Shown one piece after another: positions 48,839 through 58,518 of a DNA stretch of 64,000 bases. The notes beneath the pieces were generated by a model. The model saw only the letters and a program-made list of their open reading frames with translations, was not told where the DNA came from and ran no database searches. The position numbers and the translations under genes are program-made. The stretch spans positions 186,001 to 250,000 of the forward strand of contig NZ_LMVM01000023.1 in NCBI RefSeq assembly GCF_002287175.1, written 5' to 3'. The DNA is from Methanobacterium bryantii (GTDB taxonomy: Archaea; Methanobacteriota; Methanobacteria; Methanobacteriales; Methanobacteriaceae). The first letter of the stretch is position 1; every line of letters starts with the position of its first letter.

Positions 48839-49774
48839 ATGCCTGCAATCGATAAATTTGAAAGACCTGTATTTTCACTTAGAATTTCAATAACCAACCG
48901 ATGCAACGTTAGATGCTTTTACTGCCATCATGATGGTATACTCCCACAGAGCTATGAAATGACTCCTGATGAGATCTACAGAGTTTCAAAAATAGCAGCA
49001 GATACTGGGGTTCGAAAAATCAGGCTTTCAGGTGGAGAACCGTTAATAAGAAACGATATTGTTGAAATTGTTGAAAAAATAGCAGCCGTTGGATTTAAAG
49101 ATACCGCCATAACAACCAATGGAACTCTCCTTGGAAAATATGCCCGCGAGTTGGAAGCTGCTGGCCTTAACCGTGTGAATGTAAGTTTTGATACGCTTAA
49201 TCCTGAGACTTATAAGTTTATAACTAAAAAAGATTACATTGAAAAAGCCAAAGATGGAATTAAAAAAGCTTCAGAAGCTGGACTATATCCCGTCAAAGTA
49301 AACATGGTGGTTATGAAAGGGATAAATGACCATGAAATCTGGGACATGTTCCATTTTTGTAAAGAAAATAATGCAATACTTCAGCTTATAGAACTTTTAA
49401 AAGCAGACAATCAATCTAGTTCTAAATTTTTCAGTGAATATCATTTTAAAATGGATGAGCTAGAGGAAGAACTTACTCAAAAAGCAGATGAAGTTAAAAC
49501 AAGGCAGTTTATGCAGGACAGAAAAAAATATTTCATTGAAGACGGTGAAATCGAAGTTGTAAAACCAATGGACAACACCGAATTCTGCAAAAATTGTACC
49601 AGAATTAGGATAACACCTGACGGTAAAATTAAACCATGTTTACTTCGAAACGATAATTTAGTTGATCTAATAGAACCAATGAGACAGGGATATTCTGATG
49701 AAGAGCTTAAAAAAATATTTTTAGATGCAGTACAAAATCGAGAACCCTTCTTTAAAGAATGTTCGGGTAACTAA
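48839..49774 (+). CDS. moaA: GTP 3',8-cyclase MoaA
   Basis: Radical SAM enzyme for the first step of molybdopterin synthesis. The 311-residue protein has the N-terminal cluster C22-x3-C26-x2-C29 (TNRCNVRCFYCHHDG), RLSGGEPLIR, and the C-terminal cluster cysteines FCKNCTRIRITPDG and KPCLL. ATG 48839 is used; the ribosome binding site is weak. It serves the same cofactor as moeA 6 kb away. Repeat-rich DNA follows it. Confidence 0.93.
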   Translation: MPAIDKFERPVFSLRISITNRCNVRCFYCHHDGILPQSYEMTPDEIYRVSKIAADTGVRKIRLSGGEPLIRNDIVEIVEKIAAVGFKDTAITTNGTLLGKYARELEAAGLNRVNVSFDTLNPETYKFITKKDYIEKAKDGIKKASEAGLYPVKVNMVVMKGINDHEIWDMFHFCKENNAILQLIELLKADNQSSSKFFSEYHFKMDELEEELTQKADEVKTRQFMQDRKKYFIEDGEIEVVKPMDNTEFCKNCTRIRITPDGKIKPCLLRNDNLVDLIEPMRQGYSDEELKKIFLDAVQNREPFFKECSGN

Positions 49775-49795
49775 TTTAAGTAAGTTCATCTCCAA

Positions 49796-49945
49796 AAAGT
49801 AAATAACCTAATTTTATTACTTATTTAAACAATTAATCAACTTCTGTTTAAATAAATAACACACAAATACACTACTTCTCATTGATTCTATACTTAAAAT
49901 TAATTTTAAAACACCATGTCTGGAGTATTTTGCAAATATTACTAT
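49796..49945. mobile_element. Fragments of both short-element families
   Basis: 49796-49830 (AGTAAATAACCTAA and onward) matches the end of the family 2 element at 60983-61010. 49912-49945 (CATGTCT, then TTTTGCAAATATTA) matches the left end of the family 1 copy at 28778-28807. Both are truncated and lie directly before palindrome array 5, so this gap is a composite of mobile remains. Confidence 0.6.
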
Positions 49946-49950
49946 TTAAA

Positions 49951-50508
49951 TTACGCTCATGTTCACAAAAACGAAGCTTTCAAAAACCGTAGGTTTTTGA
50001 TGTTTGCGAAGCTTCGCTTCGCAACCGCAAAACAAAGTTTTGCATGCCCCAAAATTCTTCGAATTTTAGGAAATGCAAGCATGCAAAAAATGAAGCATTC
50101 GAAAATTCTGTGAATTTTCGATGCATTGAAATCAGAGATTTCAATAGTTTTTTGCGGTTACAAAATCGGAGATTTTGTAAACATTTCTTAACCTTTCGGA
50201 AATCATAGATTTCCGATGCCGGAGGAAACTCTGTTTCCTCGGCCGCAAAATTAAAAATTTTGCAGGCATCAAACGCTTTGCGTTTGAATGTCCCAAAAAA
50301 TTCTATGAATTTTTTGAGGTTGAAGAAAATCTCCTTGAGATTTTCTGAACACTCGAAAATTTTTATATAAATTTTCGGTGTTTGTGAAGCAAGCTTCACA
50401 ACCGTAAAAACCGAATGTTTTTACATGCCCCGAAATTCTATGAATTTCGAGGGCCCAAAAATCTAGATTTTTGAGGATTTTGAGGGATTTTGTGAACATG
50501 AGCGTTAA
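49951..50508. repeat. Palindrome array 5, flanked by family 1 end motifs
   Basis: About 18 palindromes bounded by an exact 18-bp inverted repeat, ACGCTCATGTTCACAAAA (49953-49970) and its complement (50488-50505), which contains the terminal motif of the family 1 MITE. Units include 49980-50000 (TCAAAAACC/GGTTTTTGA, loop GTA), 50158-50180 (TTACAAAATC/GATTTTGTAA, loop GGA) and 50197-50215 (CGGAAATC/GATTTCCG, loop ATA). The TGTTT-hairpin-AACC-hairpin-CATG module occurs at about 50001-50048 and 50378-50430. The right 210 bp are a near-identical inverted copy of the left part of array 4. The long frame at 49980-50399 minus is a by-product. Confidence 0.9.
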
Positions 50509-50703
50509 AAAAAATATTACATTTAAATCAATTTATAGATCATTCCCCCCTTTTGAGATTATCCGGATTAATATCCTGTTTAAATAAAATATTTGAAAAC
50601 TAAGCTAATTTTATTTATCTTACCTCACAAATAAAACAAATATGAAATCATAAATATTTATAATGCCAAAAAATATACTAGAACATGTGAAACTGGTGTT
50701 TTT

Positions 50704-51240
50704 ATGTTGAGGCTCGTAATTGAAGAGATAACGTCACATGTAAAATCCATGGATATCGATGATGATGCTAAAATACTCGTGGAAAAATATTTGCGTGAGG
50801 CGTCTAAAGTATTTATATGTGGTTTTGGAGAATCAGAGCTTGTAGGAAAGGCTTTTGCTTCAAGGCTTAGTGAAATCCGCCGGAATGTTTTTGTTATTAG
50901 TGAAACTATAGTTCCTGAAATCAATGAAGGGAACATTCTCATAGCTATTTCAGGATCTGGGGAAACGGAACCAACTTTAAGCATTACAAAAAAAGCAGCA
51001 GATATTGGTGCAAAAATTATATCCATAACTTCTTTTACTGATTCCCCGCTTGCCCAGATATCCGATGTTGTAATTGAAATACCCGGTAGAATAAAAGCAA
51101 AAACTAAAAATTATATAGAAAGAAGAGTATCAGGTGAATATGAGCCATTAACACCTTTCAGTGCCCTATTTGAGATATCAGCAAGGATATATCTTGAAGG
51201 CATCATTGCAGAACTTGCAAACAAGGAGGTCAATTTATGA
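50704..51240 (+). CDS. hxlB: SIS-domain protein, probable 6-phospho-3-hexuloisomerase
   Basis: The 178-residue protein is a single SIS sugar isomerase domain (VFICGFGESELVGKAFASRL, AISGSGETEPTLSITKKA, IEIPGRIKAKTKN) of the length and type of 6-phospho-3-hexuloisomerase. In archaea this enzyme and hexulose-phosphate synthase run the ribulose monophosphate route backwards to make pentoses. No hps gene is beside it, so another phosphosugar substrate is possible. The stop overlaps the gap start by 4 bases (ATGA). Confidence 0.8.
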   Translation: MLRLVIEEITSHVKSMDIDDDAKILVEKYLREASKVFICGFGESELVGKAFASRLSEIRRNVFVISETIVPEINEGNILIAISGSGETEPTLSITKKAADIGAKIISITSFTDSPLAQISDVVIEIPGRIKAKTKNYIERRVSGEYEPLTPFSALFEISARIYLEGIIAELANKEVNL

Positions 51241-52253
51241 AATCTGTTGGTATAAATGGATATGGAACAATAGGTAAAAGAGTAGCAGATGCTGTTTCTG
51301 CCCAGGACGATATGAAAATTGTGGGAGTTACCAAGCGAAGCCCTGATTTTGAAGCCAGAATGGCTGTGGAAAAAGGTTATGATCTATATATAAGTGCTCC
51401 TGAAAGAGAAAACTCCTTTGAAGAGGCAGGAATAAAAGTAACTGGAACTGCAGAGGAACTATTCGAGAAACTGGATATAGTTGTTGATTGTACTCCTGAA
51501 GGAATTGGAGCTAAAAATAAAGAAGGAACATACGAAAAAATGGGTTTAAAAGCAACATTCCAGGGCGGAGAAAAACACGACCAGATAGGACTTTCATTTA
51601 ACTCATTTTCAAATTATAAAGACGTAATAGGTAAAGATTATGCAAGAGTTGTATCCTGTAACACCACAGGACTTTGTAGAACCTTAAATCCAATAAACGA
51701 TTTATGCGGAATTAAAAAAGTAAGGGCAGTTATGGTGAGAAGAGGAGCTGACCCATCACAGGTTAAAAAGGGACCGATCAACGCTATAGTTCCAAACCCG
51801 CCAACAGTGCCATCACACCACGGCCCAGATGTCCAGACTGTAATGTACGACCTTAATATAACTACAATGGCATTACTCGTACCTACAACATTAATGCACC
51901 AGCACAATCTAATGGTTGAGCTCGAATCATCAGTTAGCATTGATGACATAAAAGACAAACTTAATGAAACCCCAAGAGTATTACTTCTTAAAGCTAAAGA
52001 AGGACTTGGTTCAACTGCTGAATTTATGGAATATGCAAAAGAATTAGGGCGTTCAAGGAACGATTTATTTGAAATAGGCGTCTGGGAAGAGTCTTTAAAT
52101 ATCGTTGATGGAGAACTCTATTACATGCAGGCAATTCACCAGGAATCAGATGTAGTTCCTGAAAACGTGGATGCAATAAGGGCCATGCTTGAGATGGAAG
52201 ATAATCCTTCTAAATCAATCGAAAAGACTAATAAAGCCATGGGAATTCTTTAA
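51237..52253 (+). CDS. gap: Type II glyceraldehyde-3-phosphate dehydrogenase (archaeal)
   Basis: Interconverts glyceraldehyde 3-phosphate and 1,3-bisphosphoglycerate, mainly for gluconeogenesis in methanogens. The 338-residue protein has the N-terminal Rossmann GINGYGTIGKRVADAV and catalytic Cys 141 in VVSCNTTGLCRTL, with the archaeal-type C-terminal part. Length is normal. AAGGAGG precedes the ATG, which lies in the end of the hexuloisomerase gene, so the pair is co-translated. Confidence 0.97.
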   Translation: MKSVGINGYGTIGKRVADAVSAQDDMKIVGVTKRSPDFEARMAVEKGYDLYISAPERENSFEEAGIKVTGTAEELFEKLDIVVDCTPEGIGAKNKEGTYEKMGLKATFQGGEKHDQIGLSFNSFSNYKDVIGKDYARVVSCNTTGLCRTLNPINDLCGIKKVRAVMVRRGADPSQVKKGPINAIVPNPPTVPSHHGPDVQTVMYDLNITTMALLVPTTLMHQHNLMVELESSVSIDDIKDKLNETPRVLLLKAKEGLGSTAEFMEYAKELGRSRNDLFEIGVWEESLNIVDGELYYMQAIHQESDVVPENVDAIRAMLEMEDNPSKSIEKTNKAMGIL

Positions 52254-52284
52254 TATAAAAAATAATTCCCTTACATTTTTATTT

Positions 52285-52385
52285 TGTGCCCAAAAATCAT
52301 TGATTTTTCAAGTTTTGTGTTTGCAGCAGATGCATCTACAATTCACAGTTCGCAAAAATCTTTGATTTTAGCGGGGTTTTTATAA
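52285..52385. repeat. Palindrome array 6, small and worn
   Basis: Two recognisable palindromes, AAAAATC/GATTTTT with loop ATT (52292-52308) and GCAAAAATC/GATTTTAGC with loop TTT near 52353-52373, with degenerate sequence between. Located between gap and the UbiA-type gene. Confidence 0.55.
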
Positions 52386-52542
52386 ACATTTAATTATGAA
52401 AACATGCCATAGTAATCCTGTAACTATTGCTTTCTTTTTGAATAGGCATACTATTAGAATAAATTAACTATATTTATAATAAATTAGTTGCTAAATTATT
52501 TGATAAATCTTAAAAAGGATATTCTAGACTTACAGTGATATA

Positions 52543-53421
52543 ATGATAAAAGAACTCATAATCTCAATGCGTCCGAAACAGTGGTATAAAAATTTAGTTA
52601 TATTCATTGGAATTGTTTTTTCTCTAAAGCTTTTAAATTTAAACCTTTGGATTGATGTAATTGCTGCATTTGCAGTTTTTTGTGTGATTTCAGGGTGCTT
52701 ATACCTAATAAATGATATCATTGATGTTGACAAAGATAAGAATCATCCCAAAAAGCGTAATAGGCCAATTGCATCAGGCAAATTAAAAACACGACACGCA
52801 TGGTTATCTGCAGTGATTTTACTTATCATAGCTTTTGGAGTTTCATATTTAATTAATATCTGGTTTTTAGCTTCAGCAGTAACCTTTTTCCTGTTAATAT
52901 TAATTTATTCCCTGTTCCTGAAACAGCTGGCCATAGTAGATATGATGGTAATTTCTGTGGGTTTTGTTATAAGGGCCATTGCAGGATGTGCAGCAGTAGG
53001 AGTAATTGTATCGCCATGGCTTATAATTTGCGCATTCCTTCTTGCGTTATTTTTAGCAATTGGAAAACGAAGACATGAACTAGTTGTACTCGGAAAGAAT
53101 GCTGGAAATCATCGTAAAATCTTAGATGGATACTCAACTGAAATGCTTGATCAGATGATGAATATAACTACCAGTGCTTTAATTATGTCTTATTCCATTT
53201 ATACTTTCAATACAGGCAAAATATACATAATGATTACCATTCCATTTGCATTTTACGGACTTTTTAGATATATATACATGGTCCATGCTGAAAATTTTGG
53301 CGGGGAGCCAGAAATGCTGTTTAAAGACAAAGGAATGTTGCTCAGCATGGTATTATGGGCAGTTTTAGTTATAGCCATACTTTATGGAAGTTCAATATCC
53401 CGATTTTTAGGAGTATTTTAA
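52543..53421 (+). CDS. UbiA-family prenyltransferase, DPPR-synthase-like
   Basis: Membrane enzyme of the UbiA superfamily. The 292-residue protein has about eight helices, the first Asp motif NDIIDVDKD (57-65), RNRPIASG, and VDMMVISVGFVIRAIAG in the second motif region, the form typical of decaprenyl-phosphate phosphoribosyltransferase (actinobacterial DprE pathway) rather than of quinone enzymes. It may move phosphoribose onto an archaeal polyprenyl phosphate to make a ribose or arabinose donor. GT-C genes follow directly, which supports this. Not tested. Confidence 0.8.
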   Translation: MIKELIISMRPKQWYKNLVIFIGIVFSLKLLNLNLWIDVIAAFAVFCVISGCLYLINDIIDVDKDKNHPKKRNRPIASGKLKTRHAWLSAVILLIIAFGVSYLINIWFLASAVTFFLLILIYSLFLKQLAIVDMMVISVGFVIRAIAGCAAVGVIVSPWLIICAFLLALFLAIGKRRHELVVLGKNAGNHRKILDGYSTEMLDQMMNITTSALIMSYSIYTFNTGKIYIMITIPFAFYGLFRYIYMVHAENFGGEPEMLFKDKGMLLSMVLWAVLVIAILYGSSISRFLGVF

Positions 53422-53423
53422 TC

Positions 53424-55130
53424 ATGTTGGATAAATTTCATTTAAATCACTACAGTTCCAAAAAAATTGATATCATCATTTCAGCGATTTTAACCCTTTT
53501 AATAGTGATAACAAGAATTCCTTTTGTAAGCAAATACTTATACGAATGGGATTCTGTAAATTATGCACTTGGATTTGAGAATTTTGATATTATACATCAT
53601 CAACCCCACCCTCCAGGTTATATATTTTATATAGGTCTTGGAAGAGTGATAAATACCATATTCAATGACCCAAACACTACAATGATATTTATTAGTATTA
53701 TGTTTAGTATTATTACAGTCATATTAATTTATTTCCTCGCTAAACAAATGTTTTCAAGACAGTTTGCAATTATAGCAGCATTGCTGCTCGTATTTAATCC
53801 ATTATTCTGGTACTATGGAGAAATATCTACAATTTATCCAACTCAGGCTTTTCTTGCCACTATTGTTGCTTACTTATCATATCAAGTGTTTAGAGGAAAA
53901 GAAAAATTTTTCTATCCTTCCATCATTGCTTTGGGTCTGGCAGGAGGTTTCAGGCAAGATTTAATCATTTATATGTTTCCATTATGGTTCTTTTGTGCAT
54001 TTTACCACAAAAGAGATCCAAACAGATTATTAAAAGCAATTATAGTGCTAATTCCCTCTGTTCTAGTATGGGTTATTCCAACGATGATATTTTCAGGAAG
54101 TATTGAACAGTACTCCCAGGCTTCAAGCACATTATATAAAATAGCGTTCCCTCGATCTTCCATACTCTTTGGATCAACTATTATTAATAAACTCACAGCA
54201 GTTGGTTCCTATGTTACATGGTTAGGGCTCGCTTTAACCTATTCAGGGATTATTATAATGGTACTGTTCACCAAATATGTTGGAAAAGGACCAAAGCACG
54301 TATTCCGCGAAAATATAAAGGATTACAGAGTTATATTCCTTATACTATGGTTTTTACCTACTTCCATTATGTATCTACTTATACATATAGCTAAACCGGG
54401 ATACATGCTGGTTTTTATCCCCGTATTGGCCATTGTGTTAGCATATTTTGTTAAAGAACTGTCTTACAGTTTAAGTTCAAGGTTTAAGAAATACAGTCCC
54501 AAAAAATGTCTTACAATAGTACTCTCCTTAATCATACTGTTTAATATCGCATATTTTACAGTCCCATACAATATAAATGAAGAAAAACTGTGGGAAACTC
54601 CAATAAGTGATTTAGGTAGTTTATCCATACAGGATCAAGTTTTATGGGTATTAGATATGGGATTTATGTCTACTCATGAAAAAATTAACGCTGACGACCA
54701 GAGTACTCAAACTTATCTCAATGCCATATCCCATGTACCTGGTTCTAATTCCAGCAATACAATAATAGTTATAGGAGAAATTACCCGTGAGAATGAAGGG
54801 TTTAATTGGAGAAAAGCAATGTATTACCTGCCAGATTATCAAGTTTACTACTTAATTGAGGCAGATCATTTTATAACTTCAGAATGGTATGCTAAAAATC
54901 ACACAAACACATGGTTAGCATCCAATATATTTAAAATTCCAGTTAATAGTTCCACACAAAAAATAATATGGGTAATCAGTAACCAATCCACATATTTCCC
55001 CCAGATAACATCACAAATCCCTGTAAAAACTATAAATTTAGCAGATGGCCTAAAATTGTATTATTCTGACATTAATGGGACTCAAATAAAGAATAATGAA
55101 CTGGTATTTAACGGACCAGAGCAATATTAA
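53424..55130 (+). CDS. GT-C type membrane glycosyltransferase
   Basis: The 568-residue protein has about 11 membrane helices in the first 400 residues, an early acidic motif in a loop after helix 1 (YEWDSVNYALGFENFD), HQPHPPGYIFY, and a soluble outer C-terminal domain. This is the layout of ArnT/PMT-type transferases that use polyprenyl-phosphate sugars. ATG 53424 lies 2 bases after the UbiA stop with GGAG upstream, so the two genes are coupled. Acceptor unknown, probably a surface glycan or protein. Confidence 0.8.
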   Translation: MLDKFHLNHYSSKKIDIIISAILTLLIVITRIPFVSKYLYEWDSVNYALGFENFDIIHHQPHPPGYIFYIGLGRVINTIFNDPNTTMIFISIMFSIITVILIYFLAKQMFSRQFAIIAALLLVFNPLFWYYGEISTIYPTQAFLATIVAYLSYQVFRGKEKFFYPSIIALGLAGGFRQDLIIYMFPLWFFCAFYHKRDPNRLLKAIIVLIPSVLVWVIPTMIFSGSIEQYSQASSTLYKIAFPRSSILFGSTIINKLTAVGSYVTWLGLALTYSGIIIMVLFTKYVGKGPKHVFRENIKDYRVIFLILWFLPTSIMYLLIHIAKPGYMLVFIPVLAIVLAYFVKELSYSLSSRFKKYSPKKCLTIVLSLIILFNIAYFTVPYNINEEKLWETPISDLGSLSIQDQVLWVLDMGFMSTHEKINADDQSTQTYLNAISHVPGSNSSNTIIVIGEITRENEGFNWRKAMYYLPDYQVYYLIEADHFITSEWYAKNHTNTWLASNIFKIPVNSSTQKIIWVISNQSTYFPQITSQIPVKTINLADGLKLYYSDINGTQIKNNELVFNGPEQY

Positions 55131-55147
55131 ACAATTAGGAGCCTAAA

Positions 55148-55780
55148 ATGAAATACGATCTTCACTCTCATTCAAAATATTCTTCAGATGGAATTCTTGA
55201 TCCCAAAAAGATCATTAAAGTTGCCATTAAAAAAGGCCTAGATGGTATTGCAGTTACGGATCATAATACCATAAAAGGAGGATTAGAAGCAAAGAAATAC
55301 GAAACAGATGATTTTAAAGTTATAATCGGTTCAGAGGTTATGACAACTAAAGGAGAAGTGATTGGGTTATTTTTATCTGAAGAAATAAAATCTAAGGATT
55401 TTTATGATGTTATAAGTGAAATTAAAGCTCAAAATGGCATAGTAGTCCTTCCTCACCCCTTTGACGAATGGAGATATGCTTCATTTCCTGCCAAAGAGGA
55501 CGTTAAATATATTGATAACATTGAAATATTCAATTCACGCTGTGTTAAAAAGAAATATAATGATAATGCCAGTAAATTTGCAGAAAAATATAAATTAGGG
55601 GCAACTGGGGGGAGTGATGCTCATTTTGCAAATGAAATTGGGCATGCAGGTATAATAGTAGAAACAGATGACATTTATGAAGCTATCTTAAAAAATAATT
55701 TACATGTATTTGGTAAAACATCGACCAATTTGAATCATGTTTTTACAAAGATGTTAAAGACATGGAAAAAACATTTCTAA
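55148..55780 (+). CDS. PHP-domain metal-dependent phosphoesterase
   Basis: The 210-residue protein has the PHP motifs DLHSHSKYSSDG (start), AVTDHNTIKG, VLPHPFDEWR and GGSDAHFANEIGHAG, with all metal-binding His/Asp present. Such proteins hydrolyse phosphate esters. Placed 15 bp after a GT-C gene with AGGAG upstream, it may trim a sugar phosphate or lipid-linked intermediate of the same pathway; this is a guess from context. Confidence 0.88.
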   Translation: MKYDLHSHSKYSSDGILDPKKIIKVAIKKGLDGIAVTDHNTIKGGLEAKKYETDDFKVIIGSEVMTTKGEVIGLFLSEEIKSKDFYDVISEIKAQNGIVVLPHPFDEWRYASFPAKEDVKYIDNIEIFNSRCVKKKYNDNASKFAEKYKLGATGGSDAHFANEIGHAGIIVETDDIYEAILKNNLHVFGKTSTNLNHVFTKMLKTWKKHF

Positions 55781-55847
55781 TAACATTTAGAAAACATTAC
55801 AACGAAATAATTACAGTGTGTTTCTAACAACAATCAGGTGCTGAAGT

Positions 55848-56771
55848 ATGGAAAATAACAAAGTTTGGCTGGTTATCCTATTTGCAGTTGTTGTTTACCT
55901 TATAATGGGTATATACGCAGATTTTGGAAGCCTGTTAACTGCAATTGAAAAATTTAACTGGATATTTATTCCATTAATGCTCATCTTAGTCTTGATAGCG
56001 TATCTTGTCCGTTTTTTAAAGTGGAGTCTTTTTTTAAAAAGTGCAGGCGTCCGCTTAAAACTTAAAGATAATTTATTTGTATTCTTCAGCGGGATGGGAA
56101 TGATCATAACTCCTGCCAAAGTAGGAGAAATATGGAAAGGATGGTTAATAAGGGACATAAACGGCGAAAAACTAAGTAAAACCGTTCCAGTTGTGATTAC
56201 TGATAGAGTCACAGATGTAATTGGATTAGTTATACTTTCATTGCTTGGAATTTTTTATTATAAAAATGGAATCTATATTTTAATAGTTTTACTTTTAATG
56301 TTTGTAGGATTCTTCATAGCTTTAAAATCCGAAAAGATTTCAGGTAAAATAATTTCTATACTCGAAAAAAGAGCAGGAAAATATTCTAAAGACATTAAAA
56401 CCATGCATACTACATTTTTAAAGCTGATGAGCCCCAAAAATATGGTTGGATTATCATTTTTAAGTGCTTTTGCATGGTTTTTTGAGTGCCTTGCACTTTA
56501 CTTCGTAATTATAGGATTTGGGCAATCTCTTAACGTGATCTTATCCACATTTGTATTTAGTTTTGCATCATTAGTTGGTGCAATCAGCATGATTCCAGGA
56601 GGCCTTGGAGTTGCAGAAGCCACACTTTCAGGGATGCTACAGTATTTTGGATTGACATCAGTAGATTCTGTAGGTGCAGCCATGATAATACGGTTTGGAA
56701 CCTTCTGGTTTGGAGCAGTTTTAGGGTTTTCAGTACATTTCATCTTTAAAAAGAGGATCATGGGAAAATAA
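55848..56771 (+). CDS. Flippase-like integral membrane protein (LPG synthase TM/UPF0104)
   Basis: The 307-residue protein has about eight membrane helices and the family segments YLVRFLKWSLFLK, MGMIITPAKVGEIWKGWL and SMIPGGLGVAEATLSGML. This is the transmembrane half of lysylphosphatidylglycerol synthase-like proteins, common beside polyprenyl-linked glycosyltransferases and thought to help move lipids or glycolipids. GGTGCTGAAG precedes the ATG. Confidence 0.87.
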   Translation: MENNKVWLVILFAVVVYLIMGIYADFGSLLTAIEKFNWIFIPLMLILVLIAYLVRFLKWSLFLKSAGVRLKLKDNLFVFFSGMGMIITPAKVGEIWKGWLIRDINGEKLSKTVPVVITDRVTDVIGLVILSLLGIFYYKNGIYILIVLLLMFVGFFIALKSEKISGKIISILEKRAGKYSKDIKTMHTTFLKLMSPKNMVGLSFLSAFAWFFECLALYFVIIGFGQSLNVILSTFVFSFASLVGAISMIPGGLGVAEATLSGMLQYFGLTSVDSVGAAMIIRFGTFWFGAVLGFSVHFIFKKRIMGK

Positions 56772-56804
56772 ATATAAATAGTTAAATTATGAATAAAAAT
56801 TATT

Positions 56805-58439
56805 ATGAAACTTAAGTTCTCCAGCATATCAAAGTATTTACTATTTATAATCGCTGTTGCTGTGCTATGGATAACTATACTCATATTATTTAGAGAATCC
56901 ATCACTATAAATCAAGGAATTTTCACATACGTACTTGATGATCCTTATATTCACATGGCAATGGCCAAAAATCTAATTTTACATGGCGTGTGGGGCGTAG
57001 ATAAATATGGTTTTACATCTTCTTCATCGTCACCCCTATGGATAATAGTGTTATCTCTGGCCTATTTTTTGTTTGGAGTAAATTTATTTATTCCTTTCAT
57101 ATTAAATATCATATTCGCCACAATTTTTATTTTTATAGCTTATTCCATATTTAGATATTATAAACTGCAGCCAGCGTACAACCTGATTTTTTTGCTGTTT
57201 TTAATATTTTTTACCCCAATTCCGGCGTTAGCATTTACAGGCATGGAACACGTCCTGCAAATATTACTTATTGTTTCATTTGCTTTTATCGGAGTCCAAA
57301 TGCTTTGTGAATATAAAGCAAACAATTTAAAGTACATAATGCTTCTGATATTGGCAGCCCTGGTTGTTGCAGTCCGCTATGAAGATTTAATTATGGTTTT
57401 AATTATTGCAGCTATATTTTTTATTAAAAGAGAGTTCTGGAAGTCTTTATCAATACTTGGTGCAAGTATGGTCCCAGTATTTGCATACGGAATATATTCT
57501 ACCATGAATGGATGGTTCTTCCTCCCCAATTCACTTATAACTAAAACCATTTTTGTGGAGTCTAAAACTCAGGCTTTCTCATTAAATGGCATATTCCTGC
57601 TCGTGAATAATTTTTTAAATATTCAAAATTTATTTATATTTATTCCATTGATTTTAGCCGTTGGACTATTGGTTTTCCGTTTCAGGGAAAAGAAGATTTT
57701 ATGGAACTCTCCAAATATTCTACTTACCCTATTTATAGGCACGGCTACATTACACATGATTGCAGCAAGAACAGGCTGGTTCTACCGTTATGAAGCGTAT
57801 CTTATAGCTTTAGGGATTCTGACAATTGCAATTGGTATAAGTGAATACTTGCCTGCAGTTCCAAAATGGGATAAAAAATTGATTTCTAAAAATTTAACAT
57901 TAATCATCATAATATTTGTGTTATTCGTCTCCCTCGCAGGAAGAGGGTATTGCTCCTTTAATGAGGTCCCTAAAGCCACCCATAACATCTACGATCAACA
58001 GTATCAGATGGGCCTGTTTATACAGAAGTATTATAAAGGAGATGCAGTTTCTTTAAATGATGTAGGTGCAGTAAATTATGTTACAGATATCAAATCGGTA
58101 GATCTACTGGGATTAAGTGGGTTAAACGTTTCTAAAGAAATTTTAAAGGAAAACTACACTATAAAAAATATTGATAATATTACGCGTCAAAACCATGTTA
58201 AAGTAATTATAGTCTATGAAGATTTATATAGAAAATATTTAACAGGAGGAATACCTTCTGATTGGATTAAAGTAGGGCAGTGGAAAATCACCAATAGAAT
58301 AACCTGTTTTATGGACACCGTTTCTTTTTATGCAATTGATCCCAAAGATGCAGAAAATTTAACTAAAAATTTAAAGGAATTTTCTTCCCAATTACCTCCA
58401 GACGTTCAACAAAGCGGGAATTATATGGATAAAGACTAA
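56805..58439 (+). CDS. GT-C type membrane protein, probable glycosyltransferase
   Basis: The 544-residue protein has about 10 membrane helices, an acidic motif in the first outer loop (YVLDDPYIHMAMAKNL, a DD-containing GT-C motif) and an outer C-terminal domain of about 150 residues (VSLNDVGAVNYVTDIKSVDL). It resembles bacterial and archaeal mannosyl/arabinosyl-type transferases using lipid-linked donors. It is the last gene of the glycan cluster. Confidence 0.78.
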   Translation: MKLKFSSISKYLLFIIAVAVLWITILILFRESITINQGIFTYVLDDPYIHMAMAKNLILHGVWGVDKYGFTSSSSSPLWIIVLSLAYFLFGVNLFIPFILNIIFATIFIFIAYSIFRYYKLQPAYNLIFLLFLIFFTPIPALAFTGMEHVLQILLIVSFAFIGVQMLCEYKANNLKYIMLLILAALVVAVRYEDLIMVLIIAAIFFIKREFWKSLSILGASMVPVFAYGIYSTMNGWFFLPNSLITKTIFVESKTQAFSLNGIFLLVNNFLNIQNLFIFIPLILAVGLLVFRFREKKILWNSPNILLTLFIGTATLHMIAARTGWFYRYEAYLIALGILTIAIGISEYLPAVPKWDKKLISKNLTLIIIIFVLFVSLAGRGYCSFNEVPKATHNIYDQQYQMGLFIQKYYKGDAVSLNDVGAVNYVTDIKSVDLLGLSGLNVSKEILKENYTIKNIDNITRQNHVKVIIVYEDLYRKYLTGGIPSDWIKVGQWKITNRITCFMDTVSFYAIDPKDAENLTKNLKEFSSQLPPDVQQSGNYMDKD

Positions 58440-58518
58440 AAATATAATTTAACCTAAAACTATAAATTAGTATACAATTGGGAAAAAGATATAGACAATA
58501 AAAACTGAAGTGAATAAC

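Noticed and set aside
49951..50508. Integron attC-like cassette array
   Set aside because: No integrase gene or cassette genes, and units of 20-30 bp are far shorter than attC sites with cassettes.
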